This document shows positions 47,119 to 55,607 of a DNA stretch of 64,000 bases, one piece after another. The notes beneath the pieces were generated by a model. The model searched no databases and was not told the DNA's origin. It was given only the letters and a program-made list of their open reading frames with translations. This DNA comes from Nostoc paludosum FACHB-159. GTDB lineage: Bacteria; Cyanobacteriota; Cyanobacteriia; Cyanobacteriales; Nostocaceae. The stretch covers positions 62,001 to 126,000 of the forward strand of contig NZ_JACJTU010000012.1 of NCBI RefSeq assembly GCF_014698835.1, given 5' to 3'. The position numbers and the translations under genes are program-made. Position 1 is the stretch's first letter, and each line of letters begins with the position of its first letter.

Positions 47119-48063
47119 TCACTTATTTTCAATTGTTTGACTTTCACTCTGTTGCTGTATTAAGGAAATACTTGATACAGATGTCAGAATTAAAATTGCT
47201 CCTAACCACTGTAAAATTACTAAATTTTCGTTTAGAAATAGGTATGCAGCACCAAGGGCAAAAACAGGGATTAGAGTCAGGAATAAACCAGCGGTGCTTG
47301 CAGATACATCCTTTAAAGCTATGAGATAGAACCAAAATGCAAGCGCATACTGAATAATCCCAGAAGCGATCGCTAATATCCATATTTCTAGATTTAGTGA
47401 TGAAAAATCCATAACTTCATGACTCAATATTCCTGTGAACCAAATAAGTGTTGTCGAGATGAAACCAGCAGTTTGTTGTACGGCTGCTAAAGATAGTGGT
47501 GAAATATTTTTATTATTTCCTATTATTTTGTGAGATAAAATTACATAAATTGCAGCACAAAATGTACCGAGTAAAATTAACATATCACCAATAAATGAAA
47601 ACTTACTATCTTTAATAATAGTGATATCAACAACGACAATCAAGATTACTCCTGTGAATGCTAATACTGTAAACAATAACAAGTGTTTAGTTATTCTTTC
47701 ACGTAAGAATAACCAGGAAATAAAAATAATGAAAACAGGTTCTGTACTACTAATTATTGATGCGTTGCTTGCAGTAGTGAGGGTTAATCCGAGCAAACCA
47801 AAAGTATATGCAAGTCCTGGTTCTAGGATACCAGTAAAACTATATCTAATAGTTTTCCAGTTTAGAGATGGATGTCGATTTATAATTAACACTGCTATCC
47901 AGAGAAAAGTAATGCTTGCTGCAAGTTGAATTACTAATAGATGAAGTGGAGGAATATACTCCAATCCAGCTTTACTCATGACTGTAGCAAATCCCCAGCA
48001 AGCAGAGGAGAGAATCATAAATCCTATAGCTCTCGCCTTAGTAAAATTGATCGAAAATAACAT
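47119..48063 (-). CDS. EamA/DMT-family transporter
   Basis: A 314-residue inner-membrane protein with about ten hydrophobic helices in two EamA repeats (ILSSACWGFATVMSKAGLEY and, in the second half, LILLGTFCAAIYVILSHKII). Conserved text includes EPVFIIFISWLFLRERI and LTLIPVFALGAAYLFLNE. Family members export amino acids and metabolites. Position between a Rieske oxygenase and speA, all on the minus strand, is compatible with export of a product or polyamine, but spacing does not prove an operon. Confidence 0.9.
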   Translation of the reverse strand: MLFSINFTKARAIGFMILSSACWGFATVMSKAGLEYIPPLHLLVIQLAASITFLWIAVLIINRHPSLNWKTIRYSFTGILEPGLAYTFGLLGLTLTTASNASIISSTEPVFIIFISWLFLRERITKHLLLFTVLAFTGVILIVVVDITIIKDSKFSFIGDMLILLGTFCAAIYVILSHKIIGNNKNISPLSLAAVQQTAGFISTTLIWFTGILSHEVMDFSSLNLEIWILAIASGIIQYALAFWFYLIALKDVSASTAGLFLTLIPVFALGAAYLFLNENLVILQWLGAILILTSVSSISLIQQQSESQTIENK

Positions 48064-48118
48064 ATTTGATATGCCTTATGCAGAATTAATCAATTATTGT
48101 TGGTCGCTAAAACATCAT

Positions 48119-48141
48119 AAAAACTAAATTCTTTAGTTTTT
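48119..48141. terminator. AT-rich hairpin downstream of speA
   Basis: AAAAACTAAA (48119-48128) pairs with TTTAGTTTTT (48132-48141) around TTC. On the minus strand the stem ends in a T-run ten bases after the speA stop, so it may act as an intrinsic terminator. Confidence 0.45.
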
Positions 48142-48151
48142 GGGTAGGCTC

Positions 48152-50170
48152 TTAAAACGACAGATAAGTGTAGCGACTAAGACTCTGTTCGTAAGTTTGT
48201 AGCAGTTTTTGAAATTCGGTTAAGGAAATGCGCTTTTCTTCTAAAGCTTTCTCGCAACGTTGACGAATATTCTCCACCATATCTTCTGTGTCATACTGTA
48301 CATAGCTTAGGACTTCGCTCATGGTGTCACCTTTGACAACGTGTTGAATTTGGTAGCCTTTGGGTGTTAACTGGATATGAATTGCGTTGGTATTACCAAA
48401 TAAGTTGTGCAAATTACCCATGATTTCTTGGTAAGCTCCATTGAGGAACATGCCTAAATAGTAGGGTTCTTCTGACTTGAAGGTGTGCAGTTCTAAAACT
48501 GACTTGACATCACGTCGGTTAATAAAGAGGTCAATTTTGCCATCACTATCACAGGTGAGGTCTGCCAAGATTCCTCGCTGTATAGGTTCTTCATCCAGAC
48601 GGTGTATCGGCATAATGGGAAATACCTGGTCGATCGCCCAACAATCTGGTGCTGATTGGAACACTGAAAGATTAATGTAGTAAATGGAAGCCATGATTTT
48701 TTCTAGGTTTTCCAATTCATCGGGTACGTATTCCTGTTGTCTAGCGATCTTCAATATTTTTTGACAACAAGCCCAGTAAAGTCGCTCAGACTTGGCTCGT
48801 TCTTTGAGGTGCAGAATTCCTAAATTGAAGCGGCTGATGGCTTCTTCTTTAAATTGAACAGCGTCGTGGTAGAACTCTTGATAATTCTCTTGATTAATGG
48901 ATTGATAAGTTTCCCATAGGTATTTGATGGCTGGGGATTCTCCTTCTTGTGGGGGTTCTGGTAAATCCAGAGGCACATCACTAGTACTAAGAACATCAAA
49001 AATTAATACTGACTGGTGGGAAGCGATCGCTCGTCCACTTTCGCTAATTAATGTTGGCACCGGTATGTGCCGTTCTGCACAGATATCTTTTAACTTTGCG
49101 ACAATATCATTGGCATAGTTTTGCATACTGTAGTTCTTCGAGGTGTAGAAGTTGGTTTGAGAGCCGTCATAATCTACACCTAAGCCACCACCGACATCCA
49201 GATACTTCATGTCTGCTCCGAGTGTCGCTAACTCTACATAAATACGGCTAGCTTCTTGAATGGCATTTTTAATCACATTGATGGAAGAAATTTGTGAGCC
49301 AATGTGAAAATGCATCAACTGTAAAAAATCCAACAAGTTAGCTTCTCGTAATTTGTTAACAACCTCCATAATTTCAGGAATTGTCAGCCCAAACTTAGCG
49401 CGATCGCCTGTAGATGTTCCCCAACGCCCTATCCCTTGGGTACTTAATTTGGCGCGAACTCCTAAAATTGGTTTAATTCCTAACTCGCGGTTAGCTGCAA
49501 TCACCAAATTGACTTCTTCTACCTGTTCTAGAACTATAATTAGTGTTTGTCCTAGTCTTTGGGCTAACATCGCTGTTTCGATGTATTCTCGGTCTTTATA
49601 GCCGTTGCAAACTAACAATGCTCCTGGTGTATCTAGCATGGCTAGAACAATCATTAATTCTGGTTTAGAACCGACTTCTAATCCAAATTGGTGCGGTTTG
49701 CCAAATTTGACTAAATCTTCAATTAAATGCCGTTCTTGGTTACATTTAATGGGAAAAACGCCACGATAAACGCCAGAGTAATTGTAATGAGCGATCGCTT
49801 TGTTAAAACAAGCGTTCAATCGCTCAATTCTGTCTTCTAAAATATCCGAGAAGCGAATTAATAAGGGAAGTTCTAAGTTACGCTGCTTTAAGGCGTTGAC
49901 TAACTCAAACAAGTCTAGAGAACCCCCGCGATCGCCCTTGGGAGAAACTGTGATATGACCGGCCTCATTAATGGAAAAATAAGGCTGTCCCCAACCTTCG
50001 ATGCGATACAGTGCTTCGCTATCTTCAATTGTCCAGGAGCTAGGCAATTTTCTTTTTGCAATTGGTATCAATTGCTCTTGATTAGTCTTTAGCTCAGATT
50101 TGAGTCTATCAGTTACATTAGTAGCTGAGTTTTCCAGCTCGATTTCAGTGGCTATCAATTGAAAGCTCAT
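48152..50170 (-). CDS. speA: Biosynthetic arginine decarboxylase
   Basis: A 672-residue fold-III PLP decarboxylase producing agmatine for polyamine synthesis. Clear motifs: GWGQPYFSINEAGHITV at the start, the PLP lysine in GVFPIKCNQERHL, LIIVLEQVEEV, HIGSQIS, YLDVGGGLGVDYDGS, and the catalytic Cys region LADLTCDSDGKID. Length matches SpeA and not the shorter LysA or SpeC types. ATG at 50170 with a weak AAGG upstream. A large AT-rich spacer precedes it. Confidence 0.95.
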   Translation of the reverse strand: MSFQLIATEIELENSATNVTDRLKSELKTNQEQLIPIAKRKLPSSWTIEDSEALYRIEGWGQPYFSINEAGHITVSPKGDRGGSLDLFELVNALKQRNLELPLLIRFSDILEDRIERLNACFNKAIAHYNYSGVYRGVFPIKCNQERHLIEDLVKFGKPHQFGLEVGSKPELMIVLAMLDTPGALLVCNGYKDREYIETAMLAQRLGQTLIIVLEQVEEVNLVIAANRELGIKPILGVRAKLSTQGIGRWGTSTGDRAKFGLTIPEIMEVVNKLREANLLDFLQLMHFHIGSQISSINVIKNAIQEASRIYVELATLGADMKYLDVGGGLGVDYDGSQTNFYTSKNYSMQNYANDIVAKLKDICAERHIPVPTLISESGRAIASHQSVLIFDVLSTSDVPLDLPEPPQEGESPAIKYLWETYQSINQENYQEFYHDAVQFKEEAISRFNLGILHLKERAKSERLYWACCQKILKIARQQEYVPDELENLEKIMASIYYINLSVFQSAPDCWAIDQVFPIMPIHRLDEEPIQRGILADLTCDSDGKIDLFINRRDVKSVLELHTFKSEEPYYLGMFLNGAYQEIMGNLHNLFGNTNAIHIQLTPKGYQIQHVVKGDTMSEVLSYVQYDTEDMVENIRQRCEKALEEKRISLTEFQKLLQTYEQSLSRYTYLSF

Positions 50171-50660
50171 TTTTTCAAGAACCTTTATGAATACTTTTGT
50201 TGCTGATTAATATACTTATTTAAGCCATACTTTACTCAGTAGTGAAAAAGCAGTAAGGCAATAAGCATTTAAATTTCATACTTTAATTACCAAGTTGAAA
50301 TCGTAAAATAGTCGTTGCAACTTGTTAATCAAATTAATCTGTAAGCTAAGTTAGAAAAACTAGCTGTTAGTCTGTATTAGATAGAGATTAAACCAAACTT
50401 GTACTTGAATAATAGATAAAATTTATTTATGCAAATTAAAAAATCGGTAAATTATTAGGCATCAATTAAAAGAAAAAACGCAATATTTAGGCTGGTTAAT
50501 TAATAACTGCTAAACTTTTTTATAATAATTTAATAATTCTATAAAACTAAATATATCAGATGGATATTATTTTATTTATTAATCTTAGGTTAAATATTGA
50601 TTACAGCTAATTTATAATGGTTAAGAGTTAGGGTAACTCATCTAAGAGCTGATTTGTAAA
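50171..50660. promoter_or_regulatory. AT-rich leader region upstream of speA
   Basis: Very AT-rich and without a gene; it should contain the speA promoter. I found no clear -10/-35 pair, NtcA-like site or hairpin. Confidence 0.35.
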
Positions 50661-50975
50661 TAAAAGCTCGGATCGCCATTGCAACTTTAAGGTAGCTTTG
50701 ACTACAGCTTGTAGGGCGCAGTCTTCCATTGTGGATATGGAAAGCAGGGTTTGTCAGCTTTCCGTGGTTTAGGTATCTAAACTCTACGTGTTGGTTGCAT
50801 CGACTCCTGCTGTCTTTTTACCAGTATTATCTTGTGTTACCCTTCTGACTGCTACTACCCTATTCGACCAAGACTTCATTAAAATTCGCTGGAGTTTAAG
50901 GACTCGCTTGATAATCACCATAACGCGAAGTGGTGTAGATGCGTTTTTGCAACTTAAAGACACGTGAATCTCCAA
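50661..50975 (-). pseudogene. Group II intron reverse transcriptase/maturase relic
   Basis: The minus strand from 50975 encodes RVLKLQRILMKSWSNRVVAV then RRVTQDNTGKKTAGVD, the N-terminal region of group II intron RTs. After a stop, another frame gives IPKPRKADKP near 50790-50755, and from 50729 a third frame gives MEDCALQAVVKATLKLQW, matching the later 'RALQ..VK..LEP.W' motif. The order is correct but frames change and the sequence then ends, so it is a frameshifted, truncated relic. Intron RNA domains were not identified. Confidence 0.75.
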
Positions 50976-50988
50976 CGGAGGTACACAT

Positions 50989-51102
50989 TAGACCTCTTGC
51001 AAAAAAAAACTTTTGCACTCTTGTGGGAAAAGGGATACATGTTAAAGGGGAAAGGAAAATACCAAACCTTTCCCCCTTTCCCCGACTTCTGCAAGAAGTC
51101 TA
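50989..51102. mobile_element. MITE-like repeat, copy 2
   Basis: Same ends and body as 45524-45647 but 10 bases shorter overall, with differences in the left half and a deletion in the CCCTTTCCC tract. Ends five bases before the stop codon of the gene at 51107. Confidence 0.75.
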
Positions 51103-51106
51103 TTAT

Positions 51107-52408
51107 TTAACCAAAACTTTGAACAACGTAGATATCATTTCCTCTATCGCCAGCTAAAAATAAGCCACTGTCAGCACTTTCAATATTTTGGCTACCAGCA
51201 ATACCTTTTTGCAAAATTTGAATTAGCCTATGGGGAGTGAAAGATTCCAATTCTACAAACTTGCCAGATTCCAAAAATTCTATTTCTTCAGCAGATAAAT
51301 TTTGACGAATTTCTCCAGTTAATTTTTTTGCCGCTTGTGCGGATTCTGGAGAAGATTGAATAAACATTCCGCGCTTAGCAGCAATAATTTGGCGTGGTGT
51401 AAGTCCAATATCAATAATTATAATATTGCTATCTTTAAACCATTTAGGGCTAGTGCGTAGATGGTGAACTAAACCGATTCCTTGGGGACTACAATCATGG
51501 AGTGCATAGACTTTCAGATCGGGATTGCGACGTAGCATTTGCATCATAGTTTCAAAAATACCTTGAGGATAACCAGTGATGCTCAGGATTGCACAGTTAT
51601 TTTCAAAATGGAAATTATTAGCGATTAATAGTTGAGCAATAGTAGCGCGATCGCAAACTATTAACCTATCAAAACTGTAAGCTGTAACATCAGGATTAAA
51701 TGTAGCCAAAGTGTTGTCTTCGCGGGGAGAAGGAAGAATTTTGACAATTAAACCATTAATCTGCCGCCAGCGATTTACCCAATTTTCAAACTCGTTTTGA
51801 GAAAATAAAAATTCCTGTGTTGATAGCCCTGAGTTTTGTAGCTGTTGAGTTCCCAAGTATATCGATACCATTCCCATGAGGACGCTCAAGGTAAATGCAT
51901 AGAACGAACCGATAATCAATATGCTGGCAGAAATTCCTCCACCTAGAATTATAATTCCGATAATCTGTAAAGCTCTAGCATTGGCTCTGCGACTTTTGAG
52001 GCTAAGTTTACTAGAATCGCTATCCTGAAAAATCTTAAAAATATAAACAGCATTAAAAATAAACAGTAACAAGGCGACAATCTCTTGATTGCCACCAGTT
52101 ATATTAACCGACCAAAAACCTATAAATCCACTCAATGTCAGATAACCTAAAAACAAGTTCAATCCTGAAGAAAATGACTTACCTCCAAGACGCATATTTA
52201 AAAAATAAAATAGTTGTTTGGGTGTAAAAAATAAAGTATTATTAGCAGAAATATCAGATAAAATTTTGGCGAATAAAGGGTCAGTAATTTTAACTTTGCT
52301 CATACTCGTCGGTTCAAAAGCAAACGGATGATTGCATTTTACACACTGACCTTGATTAGCTGTTCGGTCTTTTAATTTATTATCAGTTCCGCATTTAATA
52401 CACTTCAT
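51107..52408 (-). CDS. Zinc-ribbon membrane protein with a TOPRIM-like C-terminal region
   Basis: A 433-residue protein without a family I can name. Residues 1-28 form a four-cysteine zinc ribbon (Cys3, Cys6, Cys22, Cys25). Four hydrophobic segments lie at about 82-100, 108-126, 146-166 and 168-188. From 240 to 320 the pattern resembles the TOPRIM fold of Spo11/TopoVI-A: SFDRLIVCDRATI, ILSITGYPQG, then KVYALHDCSPQGIG. Glu of strand one is Asp253 and the DxD motif is Asp305-Cys-Ser, so metal-dependent catalysis is doubtful. Last gene of a minus-strand cluster, 29 bases after the LysA-like gene. TOPRIM is inference. Confidence 0.6.
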   Translation of the reverse strand: MKCIKCGTDNKLKDRTANQGQCVKCNHPFAFEPTSMSKVKITDPLFAKILSDISANNTLFFTPKQLFYFLNMRLGGKSFSSGLNLFLGYLTLSGFIGFWSVNITGGNQEIVALLLFIFNAVYIFKIFQDSDSSKLSLKSRRANARALQIIGIIILGGGISASILIIGSFYAFTLSVLMGMVSIYLGTQQLQNSGLSTQEFLFSQNEFENWVNRWRQINGLIVKILPSPREDNTLATFNPDVTAYSFDRLIVCDRATIAQLLIANNFHFENNCAILSITGYPQGIFETMMQMLRRNPDLKVYALHDCSPQGIGLVHHLRTSPKWFKDSNIIIIDIGLTPRQIIAAKRGMFIQSSPESAQAAKKLTGEIRQNLSAEEIEFLESGKFVELESFTPHRLIQILQKGIAGSQNIESADSGLFLAGDRGNDIYVVQSFG

Positions 52409-52437
52409 AATTTTGATTGGATATTAATAGTGAATCG

Positions 52438-53724
52438 TTAGCTATCCAACACCTGATTCGCCAACAGAACATTGTAGTCTTCCCGTTGACGAATTAGGCG
52501 ATGTCTGCCATTTTCTAACAATACTTCCGCAGGTTTAGGGCGGTGTAAAAAGTGAGATGACATAGCATAGCCATAAGCACCCACATCGAAAATTGCAATA
52601 ACATCACCAATTTCTAATGCTGGAAGTTGGCAATTTTTCCCTAGATAATCTCTTGAGTAAGTTGTGTTACCGCAAACATCAGTTGTGAATAGGGACTGGG
52701 GACTGGGGATTGGGCATTGGGGAGTGGGGAGTTGTTTTTTCCAGGTGATGATTTCTCGGTAGCCACCGTGTACTGAAGGTACTGAAAGATTAGCAACGGT
52801 GGTGTCAACTCCAAGAATTTGTTTGTCTTTTTGCCATTTTACAGAAACAACTTGAGCAAGCATTGTTGCACATCCAGCGATCGCAGCTCGTCCCGGTTCA
52901 ATTACCAAATCAATTTTCCTTGTTAAACATGCAATTTTCTTGCTTAACTCAGCCCCAAATATTTCCCAGTCAAACCCTACTGCGTTGTGATGATAGGGAT
53001 AGCCAAAGCCACCACCAAAATCAAGATATTCCCAATCTGGCAAAAGTTGTGCTGTAGCAATTACTTTATCAATTACCTGGGTGAAAGCTGCTGTCGCATT
53101 CGTTCCTGTCCCTCGATAGAAATGTAAACCACTTAGCTTCACTCCCACCTCACCAGTCAAAGCGATCGCCTCACCAAATTCATCAGGAGGCACGCCAATG
53201 CGGCTATTTCCGGTAATTTCTGGCAAATTCAAGCGTAAACCCAGCCGGGGAGGTAGGGAACCATAGGGGCAGGGGGGCGCAGGGGAAGTTGTACTGTCAG
53301 TTAAGACTTCACAACACAACCGCAACTGATCCAAACTATCTAAATTGAGAGTTGTGACTCCCCAATTTAAAACTTGTATCATCTCTGCCCGGTTTAAATT
53401 GCTCCCACTGTAGACAATCTCGCTGGGATGAAAACCTGCTTGCAAACCCAGAAAAATATCTCCTGGCGTATTAGCGTGGAGTCCCCAGCCAGCCGAGCGA
53501 AAAATTTTTAACAGGGCAATGTTACCATTAGTGACGCTGGCAAAGCAAAATTGTGTATGAGGATAGCTGACAGCCCCAGTTATATACTCAATAGTTTGGC
53601 GTAAGCGATCGCCATCATAAACATAAAGCGGAGAACCATAATTACTGATTAACTCCTGCGCCTGTTCCTCAGAAAATGGCGGACTAAGGGAAGTTTGAAA
53701 CTTAAAAAATTTGTTAGTCTCCAT
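52438..53724 (-). CDS. LysA/ODC-fold decarboxylase homologue lacking the PLP lysine
   Basis: A 428-residue fold-III decarboxylase homologue. Phosphate-binding glycines (YLDFGGGFGYPY, 237-239), VIEPGRAAIAG (276-279), Cys351 in DVCGNTTYSRD and the AYGYAMSSHFL end fit diaminopimelate decarboxylases. At the PLP-lysine position, however, the text is FASVTNGNIALL (Val64) where the family has A-V-K-A-N, and HFYRG replaces HFHIG. It may be a pseudoenzyme or use another chemistry. Residues 145-160 and 331-345 are encoded by dispersed C-rich repeats. It lies 29 bases after the AsnB-like gene and 29 before the zinc-ribbon gene, implying one operon. Confidence 0.83.
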   Translation of the reverse strand: METNKFFKFQTSLSPPFSEEQAQELISNYGSPLYVYDGDRLRQTIEYITGAVSYPHTQFCFASVTNGNIALLKIFRSAGWGLHANTPGDIFLGLQAGFHPSEIVYSGSNLNRAEMIQVLNWGVTTLNLDSLDQLRLCCEVLTDSTTSPAPPCPYGSLPPRLGLRLNLPEITGNSRIGVPPDEFGEAIALTGEVGVKLSGLHFYRGTGTNATAAFTQVIDKVIATAQLLPDWEYLDFGGGFGYPYHHNAVGFDWEIFGAELSKKIACLTRKIDLVIEPGRAAIAGCATMLAQVVSVKWQKDKQILGVDTTVANLSVPSVHGGYREIITWKKQLPTPQCPIPSPQSLFTTDVCGNTTYSRDYLGKNCQLPALEIGDVIAIFDVGAYGYAMSSHFLHRPKPAEVLLENGRHRLIRQREDYNVLLANQVLDS

Positions 53725-53753
53725 AATTTCAACTTAGTTGCTCAGTCTATAAA

Positions 53754-55601
53754 TTACGAATTACGAATTATTTTGTAGTTTTTCCATAGCCAACGGGGTA
53801 ACCAAAACGGATGATTCCAAGATTGTTTGCTGAAGTTTTCATTTAAGAACTGCGATCGCCAAAGTTGCCACATAATTAATAACCAGAGAATTTCACCAAT
53901 CCGACGGCCTTGAATAGCTGCTCCCAATTTACCTTCGACAATTTGGGCGGCTATGTCTGGATAAAAATGATTGTTAGCACGCAGTATTTCGGGATTTAGC
54001 CAAACACCAATTTGATGCCAAAAATCATTTAAACACCATGAAGTTAAAGGAACTCCCATACCACGCTTTTGTCGCCAAACAATTTCGGGCGGTAGCCAAT
54101 TTTCTACAGCACGTTTGAGGATATATTTTTCACAGGCTCCCTGTAAGCAAAGTTCTCCAGACAAACGGAATGTCCAATTTGCTAAATCTAGATTACAAAA
54201 AGGCGATCGCACCCACAATCCATTAGCCAACCCCAAAGCACTAGCACGAGGATGGATATTCTGCGCCCCTTTGAGCATCAAACTAGCACGCCGGAGACGA
54301 TGCAGCAAAGATGGACACTCAGTAGCATCGAGAGCCGTCAATAACCAATCTTCAGGATGCAAATTTTGTATCTTGCCATATATTTCTGGCTGATAAACTT
54401 GAGACTCGTAGCCGCAAAGACGGTGAAAAGTCCGGAGATATTGCTGGATAAAAGTTTCCTCTCCGGCGGGATTTTCTGACTGATAAACACCTGCGGCAAT
54501 TAAAGGTTTATTCGTCCAACCGGCAAATAATTGATCTCCACCTTCCCCATTAAAAATTATCTGAGTTTCTTGACTAGCTCTTTGAGATAGCAGATACAAC
54601 GGAACACACACGCCATCACCAAAAGGTAAATCCAATGCTTCCACAGTAGGAATTAAAGCATTTTTGATGTCATTTGGCTGTGCTGCTACTTTTACTAAAG
54701 GAATTTTCAGAAATTGCGCCACTTGTTCTGCATAGGGATATTCTGGAATCCCTGCATTACCAAAATCCAAAGTGTAAGCGCGGACTTTCACCCCTGCTTG
54801 CACCAGTAGCGCCGCCACCACAGAAGAATCAAGCCCGCCAGAGAGAAACACCCCAACAGGTTCATCGCTTAAATCAGCAATTTGTTGCTCAATGGAATTT
54901 TTCAGAAGGACTTGCAATTCTTCAATTGCTGTAGCTTCATCTGTTAATTGTTCTGGGGCTTGTCGCCAAGAATTGATATTTTTAGATTTAGGTATTTGAA
55001 GTATATTAAAATTGCGATCGCCAAAGGCGGGGCGTAGCCCATCGCGCCAAATCAACTCAGTCCCAGTCGGAACTGCAAACACTCCATTCACAGGAGTTAA
55101 AGGTGTCGGAACATAAGAAAAACAACTATAGCCGTATAAACCAGGAATACTAATATCTGGTTGTTGCAAAATCGGTAAGAGTAGTTTTAGTTGAGTTGCA
55201 AACCAAATTACTTGTGCTTGTACAGTCCAATACAAAGGCATCTTTCCGAAAGGTTCTCTGCCCAAAATCAGGCAATTATTTTCCTCCAGACTTACCCAAG
55301 CATCAGGCGAACTGAATATTCCTGACGCCGAAACACCAGCAATTTGATTTTTTAACAGTGAATAATTTCTATCCAGTCCTATATAAACAACATTCCAAAC
55401 AGGAAGAAGATGATTTTCTTGTTGAGAGAACTGACTCAGGCCTAACCCCCCTTTCCCTGTTATGGAAGGTAAAAAAGCCTCTCCCCTCGTAGGGGAGAGG
55501 TTTGGAGAGAGGTTTTCCAAAACACCAGTTAACAGCGCTTCCAATTGATGTTGAGCGCCGTAACCCCAATACCCAAGAAAATGATGTGGGATGTTGCCCA
55601 T
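53754..55601 (-). CDS. Asparagine synthase-like protein, second copy
   Basis: A 615-residue AsnB-family protein. The synthetase domain has VGVFLSGGLDSS (Ser254 to Ser260) and IFNGEGGDQLFAGW, followed by WRQKRGMGVPLTSW. The N-terminus MGNIPHHFLGYWG lacks Cys2, so a glutaminase is unlikely. Residues 29-61 (ENLSPNLSPTRGEAF onward) are encoded by a dispersed hairpin repeat, including the 10-bp stem at 55478-55500. It is followed by the LysA-like gene after 29 bases and preceded by a membrane protein gene ending 6 bases upstream. AsnB-like plus PLP-decarboxylase pairs occur in exosortase-associated polysaccharide loci, but no exosortase is visible here. Confidence 0.87.
   Translation of the reverse strand: MGNIPHHFLGYWGYGAQHQLEALLTGVLENLSPNLSPTRGEAFLPSITGKGGLGLSQFSQQENHLLPVWNVVYIGLDRNYSLLKNQIAGVSASGIFSSPDAWVSLEENNCLILGREPFGKMPLYWTVQAQVIWFATQLKLLLPILQQPDISIPGLYGYSCFSYVPTPLTPVNGVFAVPTGTELIWRDGLRPAFGDRNFNILQIPKSKNINSWRQAPEQLTDEATAIEELQVLLKNSIEQQIADLSDEPVGVFLSGGLDSSVVAALLVQAGVKVRAYTLDFGNAGIPEYPYAEQVAQFLKIPLVKVAAQPNDIKNALIPTVEALDLPFGDGVCVPLYLLSQRASQETQIIFNGEGGDQLFAGWTNKPLIAAGVYQSENPAGEETFIQQYLRTFHRLCGYESQVYQPEIYGKIQNLHPEDWLLTALDATECPSLLHRLRRASLMLKGAQNIHPRASALGLANGLWVRSPFCNLDLANWTFRLSGELCLQGACEKYILKRAVENWLPPEIVWRQKRGMGVPLTSWCLNDFWHQIGVWLNPEILRANNHFYPDIAAQIVEGKLGAAIQGRRIGEILWLLIMWQLWRSQFLNENFSKQSWNHPFWLPRWLWKNYKIIRNS
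55478..55500. repeat. Perfect hairpin of a dispersed repeat inside the AsnB-like gene
   Basis: CCTCTCCCCT (55478-55487) and AGGGGAGAGG (55491-55500) flank CGT. Similar CTCTCC/GGAGAG text occurs intergenically at 39354-39374. Confidence 0.8.
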
Positions 55602-55607
55602 ATTGGA

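Noticed and set aside
43758..55601. Lasso-peptide cluster
   Set aside because: Cys-less AsnB homologues suggested it, but no lasso protease, RRE protein or precursor peptide was found nearby.
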